In this document: piece by piece, positions 36,303 through 48,900 of the stretch | Numbering within the stretch: the first letter of the stretch is position 1 | Layout of the letters: every line of letters starts with the position of its first letter | NCBI GenBank assembly: GCA_013399115.1 | Contig: VXAA01001244.1 | Location: 1,603,476 to 1,667,475 of the forward strand | DNA length: 64,000 bases | Source: Anseranas semipalmata | Taxonomy: Eukaryota; Chordata; Aves; Anseriformes; Anseranatidae | Direction: 5' to 3' | The notes under the pieces: model-generated | What the model saw: the letters and a program-made list of their open reading frames with translations, nothing else | What the model was told of the DNA's origin: nothing | The model's database searches: none | Made by a program: the position numbers and the translations under genes

Positions 36303-39080
36303 GAGGGAACGCCGCGGCCGGGCTGCGGCCCCGCGCCCGCGGCTGCTTGGCGTGATGGGGCCGGCCTGGCCGCGCGGCCGCTCCAGGGCGGTTTAAAAAC
36401 TGCTCCGCGCCCAGGCTCTGCTGTTCCACGTAGGCTTCGCAGTTAGTAATCGCACCCCGCGTTAGTGACTCCGGTGAGAATGCAAACGATGGAACTCCTT
36501 AAGTGTTGCGCAGGCCGATGCGTAAGTTCACCTCCGGAATAGAGTCCCAGGAGGACTGTGCTGTAGCTGCCTCTTGCTGCCTGCCCCGTAAAAAGCTGGA
36601 TTGGTTGTGTTTGTCAGCTGTTGCCTTTCAGGCTAAATATATGGCTTTGACACTTTTTTTTTATAGCATCCTATTTTAAGCACTTAGTAAGACCATTTAG
36701 TCTCTTCATTGGTACAGGGCTGCTTGCAGGCTGCACACTTAGACATCCAAAAATTAGAGATGATGTATGGGTCTTGAAGTGACAGCTGAAGAGGCAGGGT
36801 AGTCTAGGGATTATGTATAATTCAGTAACTATGTCTTAAGAACCAAGAAATGTTAAATACTGCATATCCTCAAGATTTCTAATCTAAAATTCATTGTATA
36901 ATCATTCCTACAAACATCAAAGATAAAAATATGAAAAAGAATATCGGATCCGGTTTTTCCAAAGATAAAGCATATTTTAGCAGCCCTTTTACTGGAAAAG
37001 ATGCATAATGATAGTATACAACGTTCAATTCAACTTCAGAATTCTTGGGCAGAGAAAGTTCTTACTTGGTGAGGAAGTCACGCTGTTAGAGTATTGACTT
37101 CGAACTGTTCTTTAAATCTGCTATTTCATTTTTGCTTTCCTGGTATCAAAGAACAGTGTTAAATTCACGTCTCTTGTACTGATGCAAAGTGTCCTAAATT
37201 CTAATGAATTGAAGGAGTGGACTTCCAGGACTGGAACTGGAGGAAGTGTTTTCTGGACAACTACTGACAATCCTAAACCTCGTTAGACTGAATGGAAAAC
37301 ACCACAAGCCATGTCAGGTCTTTGCAGGCTGCAGGGGCTCAATCTAACCACATCCAAGTAAAGTAAAGGGAGAGAAATGATTGTTAGGATAGATTGTATG
37401 TCACAAGAAACAGTTTAATGTTAAAATGATGTTTCAAATTGGAACGCTCAATGCAGCTTCCACAGTTGTAATGTTTGTGTTTATACATAAAGCTGAAGTG
37501 AGCCTTCAGCTGCATTTTATGCGTCAGGTTCTTGGTGATCTCAACATACATAGATGATGTTTGGAAGTCAGAAGAGCTCGAATGGTTGTAGATGTGTACA
37601 GATGAGGAGGAAAGGCTGTCTTTTGTTGCAAACGATAGGTGTAGGTCAAAGCCAACCCTTAGCTACTGTTAATATCTGGCACTACTGTGCAGTTAAGGAT
37701 GCAGTGCAACTTCTGGGAGAGTTTAGTTATTCCAGATATTAAGCCTGCTGTCTATTAGAGATACTGGATAATGCATGACATTTCTGTCAGCTTCTCTAGT
37801 AATTTACTTTTTTCAGATTGAAGCCTCAGCTTAATTCAGGGTTTTGGGTTCACAGTGGTTAAGTTGTCAATGTGTATCAGCTAGTTCATGTCCTTTTAGA
37901 GCTTCAGATGCTGTTTTGGATACCTTTTTGCATTTTAAGTGGTATAATGTAAAAAAAAAAAAAACAGAAAAAACGTCATTCTGACAGGTACTCCAGGGTT
38001 AATGCTTTTATGTTTGGTCTGTTACAGTTCTCTTTTTCTATAACTTACTGTATCTTGTGTAAGGCATAGTGATGTGTGCTGTATTTGACTCTTCAGATTC
38101 CCTTTGTATGTGCTTTTACTACAGTGTTAAATTAGCCCTAATTATTTGACGTTCTGGCAAGAACTTGCTTGACCAGAGTTAATTAAAAGTTTCAGAACAA
38201 TATGAATTAGTGTTGTGCTTTGTCCAGTTAGCTATCGACCACTGAGGGTTGTGGTGGGTGGAATGGCCTGGCGTTGTTGCAAGATTAAACTTGCCTTTCA
38301 AGTTCATTTTCATAAATAAAAAATAGTAAAGCTCAGCAGTAATTGCAGTAAAAGCAGCACTGAGATAGAATAACAGTATACATTATAGGATGGAGGATAG
38401 CTTTGTTAAAATTCTCTTGGTGAGTTTAAAATCCTTCTGAGTACTGTCGCATTGTAAGCTTCTTTATCCTTATATGTGACCCTATGTTTTTTTCTATAAA
38501 GGAACCTGCTCATCTTATGCAAGATAAAGTAGGCCCCAAACACATGGTATTGTGGTCCTTAAATTACAGCATTACTGCTGTTTTCAGAATACAACTTTTA
38601 GCCGTGTTTAACTGCCGTTCTGACATTCTGAAACTTGGAACGCTGGGTATAATTTTTTTGTGGAATATGATGAGGACTGCACAAAAAGCTCCTTGTGGTC
38701 TTTGAAGTTCACGTCTGTATGCCTGAGCACCTTGAGCAGGCTCCCGCTTTTATCTATTCTGACGTTATTTCTTTAGGAATGCAGTCCTTCCCGAAGTACC
38801 TCATGGAAAGTGCTAACTCCATCCTGCTTCCTTTAAGAATATGCTTACCTTTCTTTTGAGTTGGACTCAACTTTATTCCCTTTCCCCCACCCCTTCCACC
38901 ACCTTCTCTCTTTATCTTTAGTCCTGTTTGCTTCCCATTCTCAGCATTCTGTTGCCTTGCTTTCCTGTGGCTAACGCCTTTAGCGTAGGGCCTGTGTGTG
39001 TGTTGGTAGGTGGCTGTGCTGCTTCGCTGTTTGCTCGTGGGTGGTTTGCTGTACTTTGTACTGAGCAGAACATGTGGTGT

Positions 39081-39262
39081 ATCACAGAATCAGAGAATGC
39101 TTTGGGTTGGAAGGGACCTTACAGTTCCAACCCCCTGCCATGGGCAGAGACACCTCCCACCAGCCCAGGCTGCCCAAAGCCCCATCCAGCCTGGCCTTGG
39201 GCACTTCCAGGGATGCCCACTTCTCTGGGCAGCCTGTTCAGTGCCTCACCACCCTCACAGAT
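39081..39262 (-). mobile_element. CR1 LINE 3'-end fragment (antisense)
   Basis: Clear reverse complement of an avian CR1 3' end: atcacagaatcagagaatgc, tttgggttggaagggacctt, aggctgcccaaagccccatc, cactgcctcaccaccct-like end. It is less diverged than the other copies in the window. It lies in EIF3A intron 1. Confidence 0.95.
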
Positions 39263-39639
39263 AGGAGTTGCTGTGATGCTGAGAGATTCTGTTAGAATGT
39301 CTGAACCTTCAGTTGGAGTGTAGCAGCTATTAGTGTAACTGTTCTATCAACTGGATCTCTAGGCCAGTCAGAGTTTAAAAATAATAATAATAATAAAAAA
39401 TAGAAGTCCAAACAATTTTTCTGAGTGAAATTTGTTATTTATTATTCTTTGGCTTGAGGGAAGGACTTTTTTTTAAAGTCAAATTTATTGGACAGTTTGC
39501 ATATTGGTAGGCTCTGTACTACGAGGCTTATGGTGAGTGTTTATTGTCCTTCGTGATGGAACTAGCTTTAAAACTGGATGCATATGTTTTACTATTATGT
39601 ATGAAGTGCCTGGTCGTGCCTTGAGGGATGGAGTCCAAC

Positions 39640-39698
39640 CCTTTATGGGGTTGATCTTGGAGGTCTTTTCCAACCTAAATTATTCTGTGATTCTGAGA
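39640..39698 (+). mobile_element. CR1 LINE 3'-terminal fragment (sense)
   Basis: Short piece with cttggaggtcttttccaacc followed by taaattattctgtgattct, the terminal 50-60 bases of CR1 in sense orientation. It is severely 5'-truncated and sits about 380 bases from the antisense copy at 39081. Confidence 0.85.
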
Positions 39699-39937
39699 CA
39701 TCTCTGCCATCCTGAAATTTGTATGCTAATGGAGAGGTCTGCATTTGTTTGCTAGTTATGTCATTGAAAAACTACCACTGCAGTTGCATCTGCCAACATT
39801 TTGGGTATGGCTAGGTAAATCAAACCATCAATCAAATTTGATTAGAGCTGATTAAATTCTACAAGGTTACAGTATTAATCATAAAAACATGCATCTTCTA
39901 GTTTGCAACTCTTCTGGTAATTAGATTTTACTTTCAG

Positions 39938-42900
39938 AATTCCTTGAGGTTGGCAAAAAGCAGCCTGCCCTTGATGTTCTCTATGATGTTATGAAAAGTA
40001 AAAAACATCGAACATGGCAGAAAATCCACGAGCCAATTATGCTGAAGTACCTGGAACTCTGTGTGGATCTCCGCAAGAGTCATCTGGCAAAAGAAGGGCT
40101 GTACCAGTACAAGAATATTTGCCAGCAGGTATGGCTTCTGAATATATTTTTTTCAGTTATTTGTAGCAAGCATAGTTTATGTTCACTGATATGATCTAAA
40201 AGTAACTGGTCAGTCTTGAATGAGAATTAATCTGCTTTTTAGATGTTCCTGTTTTTGTAGCATTTACGTTTTAAGTATTTGCTGCCTGTCGTGGGGGGAA
40301 ATATCTTCACATGTTCTGCCTTTGGCATAGGTGAACATCAAATCTTTGGAGGATGTTGTTCGAGCCTATTTAAAATTAGCTGAAGAAAAAACAGAAGCAG
40401 CTAAGGAAGAATCCCAGCAGATGGTACTGGACATAGAAGACTTGGATAACATTCAAACTCCAGAAAGGTAGGAGGCCTGTCTTTAAATTGTAAGCACTTC
40501 ACAGCAAAATATCCTTATTTTCATGTTTGTAGAGCACTGACACTCTAATGTTAAATATTAATTAAATAAATGCTGTTAATGTTAGCAGCAGAGATACCAG
40601 TGGAACTAGCAAACAGCTAGGGAATTTATTGAAATAAGTAGGAACAAAGAAATAAATAAAAGTGGAAGCTGACTAAGGGAGTAAAGGAGAAGATTCACCA
40701 TAATGACAAGTCAGAAGTACATGAGTAAAGAAAATGCAGACTGGATGTTTTACTTGAAAGTGTACGTAATAGGTGTTATATGGATACAAAGTGCTTTCTG
40801 ATGGAGCACGCAGGAGACTGGTGGTCTAGAAATACAGCTGGAAATTACTGTAGATATGAAGGATATAATGGAAGAGAGGGACTATATGTATAATTTCGGT
40901 TTTACGTGCTGTGCTAAAGGACGAACCACTATGTTACGAGGGTGAGATGTAGAAATATCTGGCTGCTGGAAGAAGGCAGAAGAGGCTAGCTAATGGAGAA
41001 GACCTAGAGCTGAGGAACAGGTTTGCTTCACACACAAAAAAGAAAATCTAAGAGGAGAAATAAGCAAAAAGCAAGTGAAGGTGAACGGGAAAGAAGCAGA
41101 GAAGCATATCTATCAAAGAAGAGAGACGGAAAAGGTGATGAACAAAGCCAGGTGTCAGTGTCCAGGCAGTACTGATAATGATGCAAAAGAATGAAGATAA
41201 TGAAGCAGGAAGGAACTGTATGTGGAAGGGAGAACAAAAGAGATACTTGACCAGTCTCTTTCTAGCTTTCACTGTATGAGTGGGGACATATTTTTCAAGA
41301 GGCCAGGTCCAGAAGTGGATAAAATGTCTATCCTTCTACTTACAGATATTCAGCAGACTGGTAATCAAATGCCATTAATTGTATTAAGTCAATTTAATTC
41401 CCTCATGTGGTAACCTTCAAACTTTTTCACCCCATTGTGTGTCTACAAACAAAAGCAAGTCTAAAGTAACATTTCCTTAGGTAACTGAAGTAATAGAAGA
41501 AAAGGTGTAACAAATAAGTTCTGTGTGTCATAATTAATTGGATGGAAATTAGAATTTAGGAATAATGGAAAAAAGGATCAGTAAATATATCTGCTTTAGT
41601 TTGTGTGTAGGCCTTCACTTAACAGACAACTTAAGCAAGTAGTGCCAGGTTGAGGTGAACCACTCTCTGTTTTTTGGTTTGTTTTGTCTCTGCGAGAAGT
41701 CAGTATTCTGTTGTCAGAATGGTTTGTGGGAGAATTTCCTAATCCGCTTCAGGCAAAGCGAAATTAGCTCATGTCGCGTATTTCTGTTCTTCGGATTAAT
41801 CTGTTGATTTAGGGAATGCTCACATTAACACTGCTAGTACAGCGATGTATGTGGTGACATTTGAAACTTAACATCAAGAAAACATATCTACGTCCTTTAA
41901 AGGAAAAGTCTGAGGGACCAATTTGAAACTAAGCAGTAGCTATTTGCATTCTTACAGTCTTATCTTGGATCTTCATAAGAAAAATCTGAGAATTGTGGGA
42001 AATAACTCTCTCCCTCCTCTTCTCTTCTCCTCTCCTCTCCTCCATTCCCAACTGTAGTGTTCTTTTGAGTGCTGTAAGTGGAGAAGACACTCAGGACCGT
42101 ACTGACCGACTGCTTCTGACACCGTGGGTTAAATTTCTGTGGGAATCGTATCGGCAATGTTTGGATCTTCTCCGAAACAATTCTAGAGTGGAACGTCTAT
42201 ACCATGATATTGCACAGCAAGGTAAATTGAAAGGATGGAAACTTAAAGCCTAATGAGATTTAGGACTTCTGTGTTACTTACTGTAAAACTAGAAAATGAG
42301 AGGTTATTTCTATTTGGCTATTCCATTAGAGTTGTAAATATGTTAATTTCTTAAGCATATGCATGCATGCACATACTATTCTTAAAATTACAGAGATTCC
42401 TTATGGAGGTTTCTGGACACTAATCTTCTCTTGCAAGAGAATACGCAAGGAAAAAGTTATTTTTTTTCTGGACATACCGAGAATATGAGAATTACTGGTG
42501 CAGCGTCTATTTTTTTTTCCAACTTACTGATGAAAATTAGTCACGTCTTTATTTTTTATCTGGAATGGCAGGTGTCTTCCATTAATGTATGCTATGTCAA
42601 TAAATTTGAATTAGTATATACAAAAAGGTACTATAAAATGAGTGATTACTTTTTTATTTTTAAAAATCAATAGAAATTATTTATGATTACTATAAAATTA
42701 TGCTATCAATTTTGACACAGAAGTAACTTAGCAAAATATTATTCAGAAAGTAATAGGAAAAGGTTTTGTCTGATTCTTCCTAGCATTATTCTGCAAAAAA
42801 ATGAATTTCTAAGAACGAGTACTTGTGTGCTACCCTTTTTTTCTTAAGGGTGAATAAGTGGAAAAAAATGTTTCATCTGTATGTGTAACTTAAGGCTGTC

Positions 42901-45900
42901 TTTTTGAAAAAAGGCTGTTAAGTTTTTAACTCTATACCCAAATTGTGCAAATACATTAGGAAAAATGACCATCAGCTGAGTTCTAGGTGCCTTAGTGTGT
43001 ATTTAGGTCTCTGCAACAGTGTTGAGAGTTCCTATTTTGCCTGTTCTTGGTAGAGATACTTGAATTTTCAGTGGCAGTGGCCCAGCACAGTCAGGTTTTT
43101 GAGAGAACTGTAAGATCAAAGACAAGGCTTCCTGTTATCTTCAGCCTTTTGGAAGCTTCATTTGACTTTACTATATTAAACGGCTTGAGATTTTTTTCCC
43201 ACATTTTACAAAGCCAAAGCTTTAATTCATGCCATTCACAGAAATTTATTTGCACTTAGTTCAAAATAAAAACTAGAATCACTCCTTAAATTAGAATGTT
43301 CTAAAGAGATTCAGAGTATTCCCTCTGCTCCTTAAGCTCAATTATGTGGAAGCATCTTAATTTTTTGAGGTCAAAACGGTAGTGCTCTGCATTGTCACTT
43401 ATTATGCGCGATGTATTATATCTTGTGTGGTATGTCTTTGGACTGTAAATGAAGATTCTTTAAATGCATTGATTTACATATTTTAATACTATTAGCAAGC
43501 ATTCTTAATTTATATCATTCATTTTTGCAGCTTTTAAGTTCTGCCTTCAGTACACACGTAAAGCGGAGTTCCGTAAACTCTGTGATAACCTGAGAATGCA
43601 TTTGGGGCAGATCCAGCGTCATCATAACCAAAGCACAGCAATCAACCTCAACAATCCTGACAGTCAGTCAATGCACTTGGAGACCAGGCTTGTGCAACTT
43701 GACAGTGCTATTAGCATGGAGCTGTGGCAGGTATGCAGCAGGCCTCCCGTAATCACACTGTAGCCTTCAGCCTTTCCAGAATCTGTTCCACGCAGGTCTT
43801 GTTTCATGGTGTATGCTCCAAGGTAAAAATAGGATAATAGTTGAAGAATAAAGTTTTTGGTATCTTGAATGTGATATTACATGTGTATTGAATACTATAT
43901 CTGATGTTCCTGGAACTGCTGGTTTTGCATAGCATTTCAAACCAAGCTTATGCTCGTAGTAGTTAGTGGTGAAGTGGTTGGAGTTGCTTTGAGTCGTGAA
44001 AGTGAGAAGTTGGCTTACACCATCTCTTATATGTTGCATTCTCATGAACTAGATCACTGGGAGGTGGTTGGTAAATGTTAAAGCCTGTTGTTAGGCTGGG
44101 GCCCCAGCACTTCCAATCGAAGTATGTTAGTGTCTAGCCAGTGAGGGCACTTTCAAAGTAAATTTTTCAAAAAGCTTCTTTGCTTTTGGAATCTTTCTAA
44201 TGTTAAATTCCTTAAGGAGTCAGAGCTGTCATATCTGTGAATTTGGAGAATGTTCTCTGTTAACGCTGATTCCTTTTTAGGTATGGAAGTAAGTTTTCAA
44301 AAAATAAAGCAAAATTAAATAATCTATAATTACCAAATTCTAGCAGATACAGTTAATGGATTTGCAGTATGTCCAAATAATTTCTTTATTAGGAAAGAAG
44401 TATTTAATTACGTGTAGCTGGCAAAACTAGAGATCACAGCTTTCAGTGGTATTAAATGTATTATGGTCTTTGTAGAATCATACATGGCTTGGATTGGAAG
44501 GCACCTTGAAGATCATCTAGTTCCAACCCTCGTGCCATGGGCAGTGATAACACCCACTAGATCAGGTTGCCCATGGCCCCATTCAGCCTGGCCTTGAACA
44601 CCTCCAGGGTTGGGGCATCCACAACTTCTGTCTTATAGGCTATAGTCTTATAGCCTTTAGTGAATATTAATTTTTTCCCTTTTTGTGGGGTTGCAAAAAC
44701 TTCCTAAAAGTAGTGTATTTGTTTTTTAGGAAGCTTTCAAAGCAGTGGAGGATATTCATGGGCTATTTGCACTGTCTAAGAAACCACCCAAACCACAGCT
44801 GATGGCAAATTACTATCACAAAGTTTCAACTGTCTTCTGGAAATCAGGAAATGCTCTTTTTCATGCATCCACACTTCACCGACTTTATCACTTATCGAGA
44901 GAAATGCGAAAGAATCTCACACAAGAAGAGATGCAGAGGTGGGGAAATATATTTAATGTGATCTCAGATTCTATTTCTAACGTTGTAGGTCCAAAAATAA
45001 ACTAAATTTTACCCCAAAAGAAGCAAATACATGTATGGCTATGAGCAGCTTTGCTTAAAGTAGCCAGTACTAATTGCCCCAAAGAAACCTAAAGAAGGAT
45101 ATTGTACAAAGCTAAAGTGTAAGTAATGTGAACATCAGGATCACCTTACTTAAGCTTCCTACTTTGTTACTGACAGGGAATCTAAGCAAGTTAATGCGTA
45201 TCTGGTTTTTGCTTCCATTTTCTATTCTGAGTGGTGATACTTACTTCTCAAGATTTCCTTATTACTGGCATAAACTTTTCATTAATATATGCAAATGTGT
45301 ACAGCCAAATGGCCTTTAATGTTTTGGTGATAAGTATGGTATCTGGTAAGGGTTTCGAGGCACGCAGAATCATTGGCTGCATTAAACTCGGAAGCTCGTC
45401 ATGAAGCTTCTTCATGTCTTTATAGAATCAGAATCTGGTGGAAATAGTGTATGGAATTCTTATCCTCCTGTTTATCTGGGTACTAAGATCAAAATTTAAA
45501 TATTTAATGTTACTTGCCTTGTAACATCAAAAGGTACATCTAGCAATAAATTTTAAAAAATCAGTGCAATCAAAATGACTTGTATGGATTTGGAATAAAG
45601 TAAGTTTGGAAAGACGCTGCTTTCCGCTGTTTTCATTATTTTATGGTATTGTGATATTTACAGAGGCAGCTTAAACTTATTTTCTGTGTGTATGTATATA
45701 TGTTTATATATATACACATGTATAACTAATGAAAAGGTGTTATCAAAATATTTCCTCTGATTACTGAAGAGCACTGCATGCTAATTGCACCGTTGTCATC
45801 TTTTCTGTTATTGCTGGTATTTTTTTTATTTTTTTAGTTTTGCATCATGAATGCTACTCATTCCTACTCTTGAATAGGCATGTATATGAAAATGAAGTAA

Positions 45901-48900
45901 TTAGTGTTCTCTTGCAGTTCACCTCTTGTGGTTATGCTTTGTCAACAGGATGTCTACTCGAGTCCTTTTGGCCACTCTGTCAATTCCTATAACTCCTGAG
46001 AGAACTGATATTGCTCGCCTTCTGGATATGGATGGCATCATTGTTGAAAAACAGCGACGTCTGGCAACCCTGTTGGGTCTTCAGGCCCCACCTACACGTG
46101 GTAGTCTTATTAATGATATGGTAGGTAGTGGTGTTTGGATCAGACGCTTTTAAACTCAGAGCCCTCTTTTTGGACTGTTTTCATCCTAGAAGCACTGCGC
46201 TTAGTTAAGGGACGGCAGTTTCAAAATTAAAACAGCTTTATGGTTAATTGTATGACTTACGGTATAGTGTTTAAAATTTCAGATTCACAAGAAGAACTGT
46301 TTGGAAATGGTGGCAATAATGAGAGGCCTGAATCCTTGTGTGCACTACGGAGTAATATTCAGTTTTGTCCTTTATGTCACCCAAGCAACAAATGTCTTGT
46401 TTTGAAGCTCTGAGCGGTCTGAAAAGTGTTGTGAACTAGAACTTTGATTTATTTTTTTTTCCCTGCCTCTAAGGAGAGGTCTAACTACCTAAGTATTTAT
46501 TTTTGTTTTAAATATAATTCCAATAAACACGGGATAGATACCAAATAGCAGACAGTAAGGACATCCTTTCCCTTCATTGGAAGGGAGGCTAGATTTGTCT
46601 GTCTTCAGACCCTTCCAGGTATTGACAAACAAATTAGGCATTTAGTCATAGATAGATCTTCTCAGAGGATGTTTGAATTTCTTGCAGTCATTTGCATGCA
46701 TGCCTAAAACTTACATTCAAGGTTCATTTTACAGTTTATTTTGATTCTTCTTCCAGTAGTTCTCCAGTGTGCCTTAAAAACACAGTTTAAAACTTCAGAT
46801 GTTTACTTATGAATTGAGATGTATGGTTTTAGTTCAGATGTGGGCCTACATCTGTGTAGTGGGACTGTAGGTCTTTGTGTCTTAGAAATGGCTAGTATGT
46901 TGAGGGTGGTAATCCAGTCTAAATACTTTGTTATGTTTTCTGTCTACTTTTCCATTTTTAAATACAGTTAACTGCTATAGTTTACAGTTATTGTCACTGT
47001 AATTAGAAATGTTTTAATAAAAAAATCAGCAAACTGTATGAAGAGGTACATGCCTATTCAACTTCTGGAATATAAAATTCTTAAAGAATAACTATTTGTT
47101 AATATTGTATTTATTTTGAGATCTTTGTGCTTTTTGTTGTTGTTGTTGACGGTAGGTAAGGTTCAACGTAGTGCAGTATGTTGTTCCCGAAGTGAAGGAA
47201 CTTTACAATTGGCTTGAAGTTGACTTTCACCCGCTCAAGTTATGTAGCCGTGTCAGCAAGGTAAGTTCTGTAGCTCTGTGTACATAGTAATCGGTCTTGA
47301 CTAATGGTCTGTTCCTTAAATATTAATTTGTGGTAAATATCAGCTAGCTTTTTTTGTTGCCAGAATTTTCAATAGGAGGCTTTATTTGGTCAAATTCCAT
47401 TAGAATTACATGTATGTAGTAGCTGATATACCTAGCACACTAGATTACAGAAGTAGAACAAAAATTCATTCGGATCTCTAGGGTGCTCTGTAAAGGTGCA
47501 GAATTTGGGGAATATATAGGAAGGTCTTGTGAGTGGGAATGATACTGAGTTAAATTTTGTTTAAACATGGAGGAATGAGAAAACCGCGTGTGTGAACATG
47601 CACGTATGTGTGCAAGTGTCTTGTGTGGGAAGTGGAAAAATATACCATAGACTGTTTTTACTATTTATATGTAGTGTATTGGGAGATAGAATTGTGTGAG
47701 ATCTTGTTGATTGTGTTAATGTATATTCTCACACACACAGCACATCACGTTCTTTTTCTTTGATAGTGGGAACAAAGATATTTGACGTGCTAAAAAGAAC
47801 TTGAAGGTAAATTAGCAGTGTGGTTAATGTCGCCAGTACTGTCAGTCACCTTCATACAAAAAGTGTTAACTATCATAAAAGTGTTCTAATAAAAAGATTG
47901 ACTTCAGTAAAACAATCTAGTATCTGGACAGAAGTACTGTTGTTTCATGAGCTGTAAAATGGAAGTATTTAAGGTTTTGTACTTTAATGTTGAAGTTTTA
48001 GGGGTTGATGCAGATAAAGTAACTTTTTAGAATTTTGATAGGTTCTGAACTGGGTGAAAGACCAAGCTGAAAAGGAACCTGAACTGCAGCTGTATGTTCC
48101 TCACCTGCAAAACAATACCATTCTTCGCCTTCTGCAACAGGTATGAATAAGGAAAACGTAATTCCTAGGTATATGCAAGTTAGAAAATGCTTTGGAAGAA
48201 ACTAAACTGGAAACTTCCATGCTGAAGTAACTTTTTCTATCAACTAGAAAACCATTAATATTTTGAAATACTTTTTCCAGTATATAACCCATATCTTCAG
48301 GTTTGTACATCGTTTAGGTACAGCGAAAGTAATTACATAACTGTGGTTGAATACAGTGGTGCAATCCTTTGCCTAGATTTTCTTCATGACAGATCTGTAA
48401 AGTTTTATTTAAGGTAATTAATTGTGTCTTAAAACTTTTTGGAATAAGGTTTGGGTGGGATTTTCTTTTTTTCTAGGTGTTCTGTAAAATGCACATTTCG
48501 TTGACCTGCTTTCATTACAAGTGATGAGCAGTGTTATTTCTGATGTGCTAAAGAAATATTTGAAGGCTAATTAGCAGCATAGCTATATGTAGTTACTGCT
48601 GCCAGTCTCCTTTATACAAAGAAGCCATGCAGGAATGGCATTTAATCTTAGGTTACATTTGAATACAGTACTGAAATAAAATGCTAAAAGAGAATTTGCG
48701 ATTGTATTAATATGTATAGTTGTATTAATATGTATACATTTATTTATTGATGATTTAGTAAGTTACCAACTTTTATTTCTTATCTCTTTTTAATGTGGAA
48801 AAATACCTAATGTTTGCTATTATATACAGGTGGCCCAGATTTATCAAAGCATTGAATTTTCTCGTCTGGCTAGCCTGGTTCCTTTTGTTGATGCTTTCCA

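Larger units (their letters stand above)
36303..39937 (+). other. EIF3A: EIF3A intron 1
   Basis: The first 150 bases continue the CpG island; the rest is AT-rich. Apart from the CR1 pieces at 39081 and 39640 and an AAT microsatellite near 39380-39400, nothing was recognised. No alternative coding first exon matching the family N-terminus was seen. Confidence 0.6.

Noticed and set aside
35438..36446. Long open frames of 230-305 codons crossing the N gap on both strands
   Set aside because: Most of their length is N, so the openness is an artefact; the flanking residues are translated CpG island, not an EIF3A N-terminus.
38667..38726. ATGATGA ... CTGA pair resembling a C/D box snoRNA in EIF3A intron 1
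   Set aside because: No terminal stem joins the two boxes and no convincing D'/C' pair is present.
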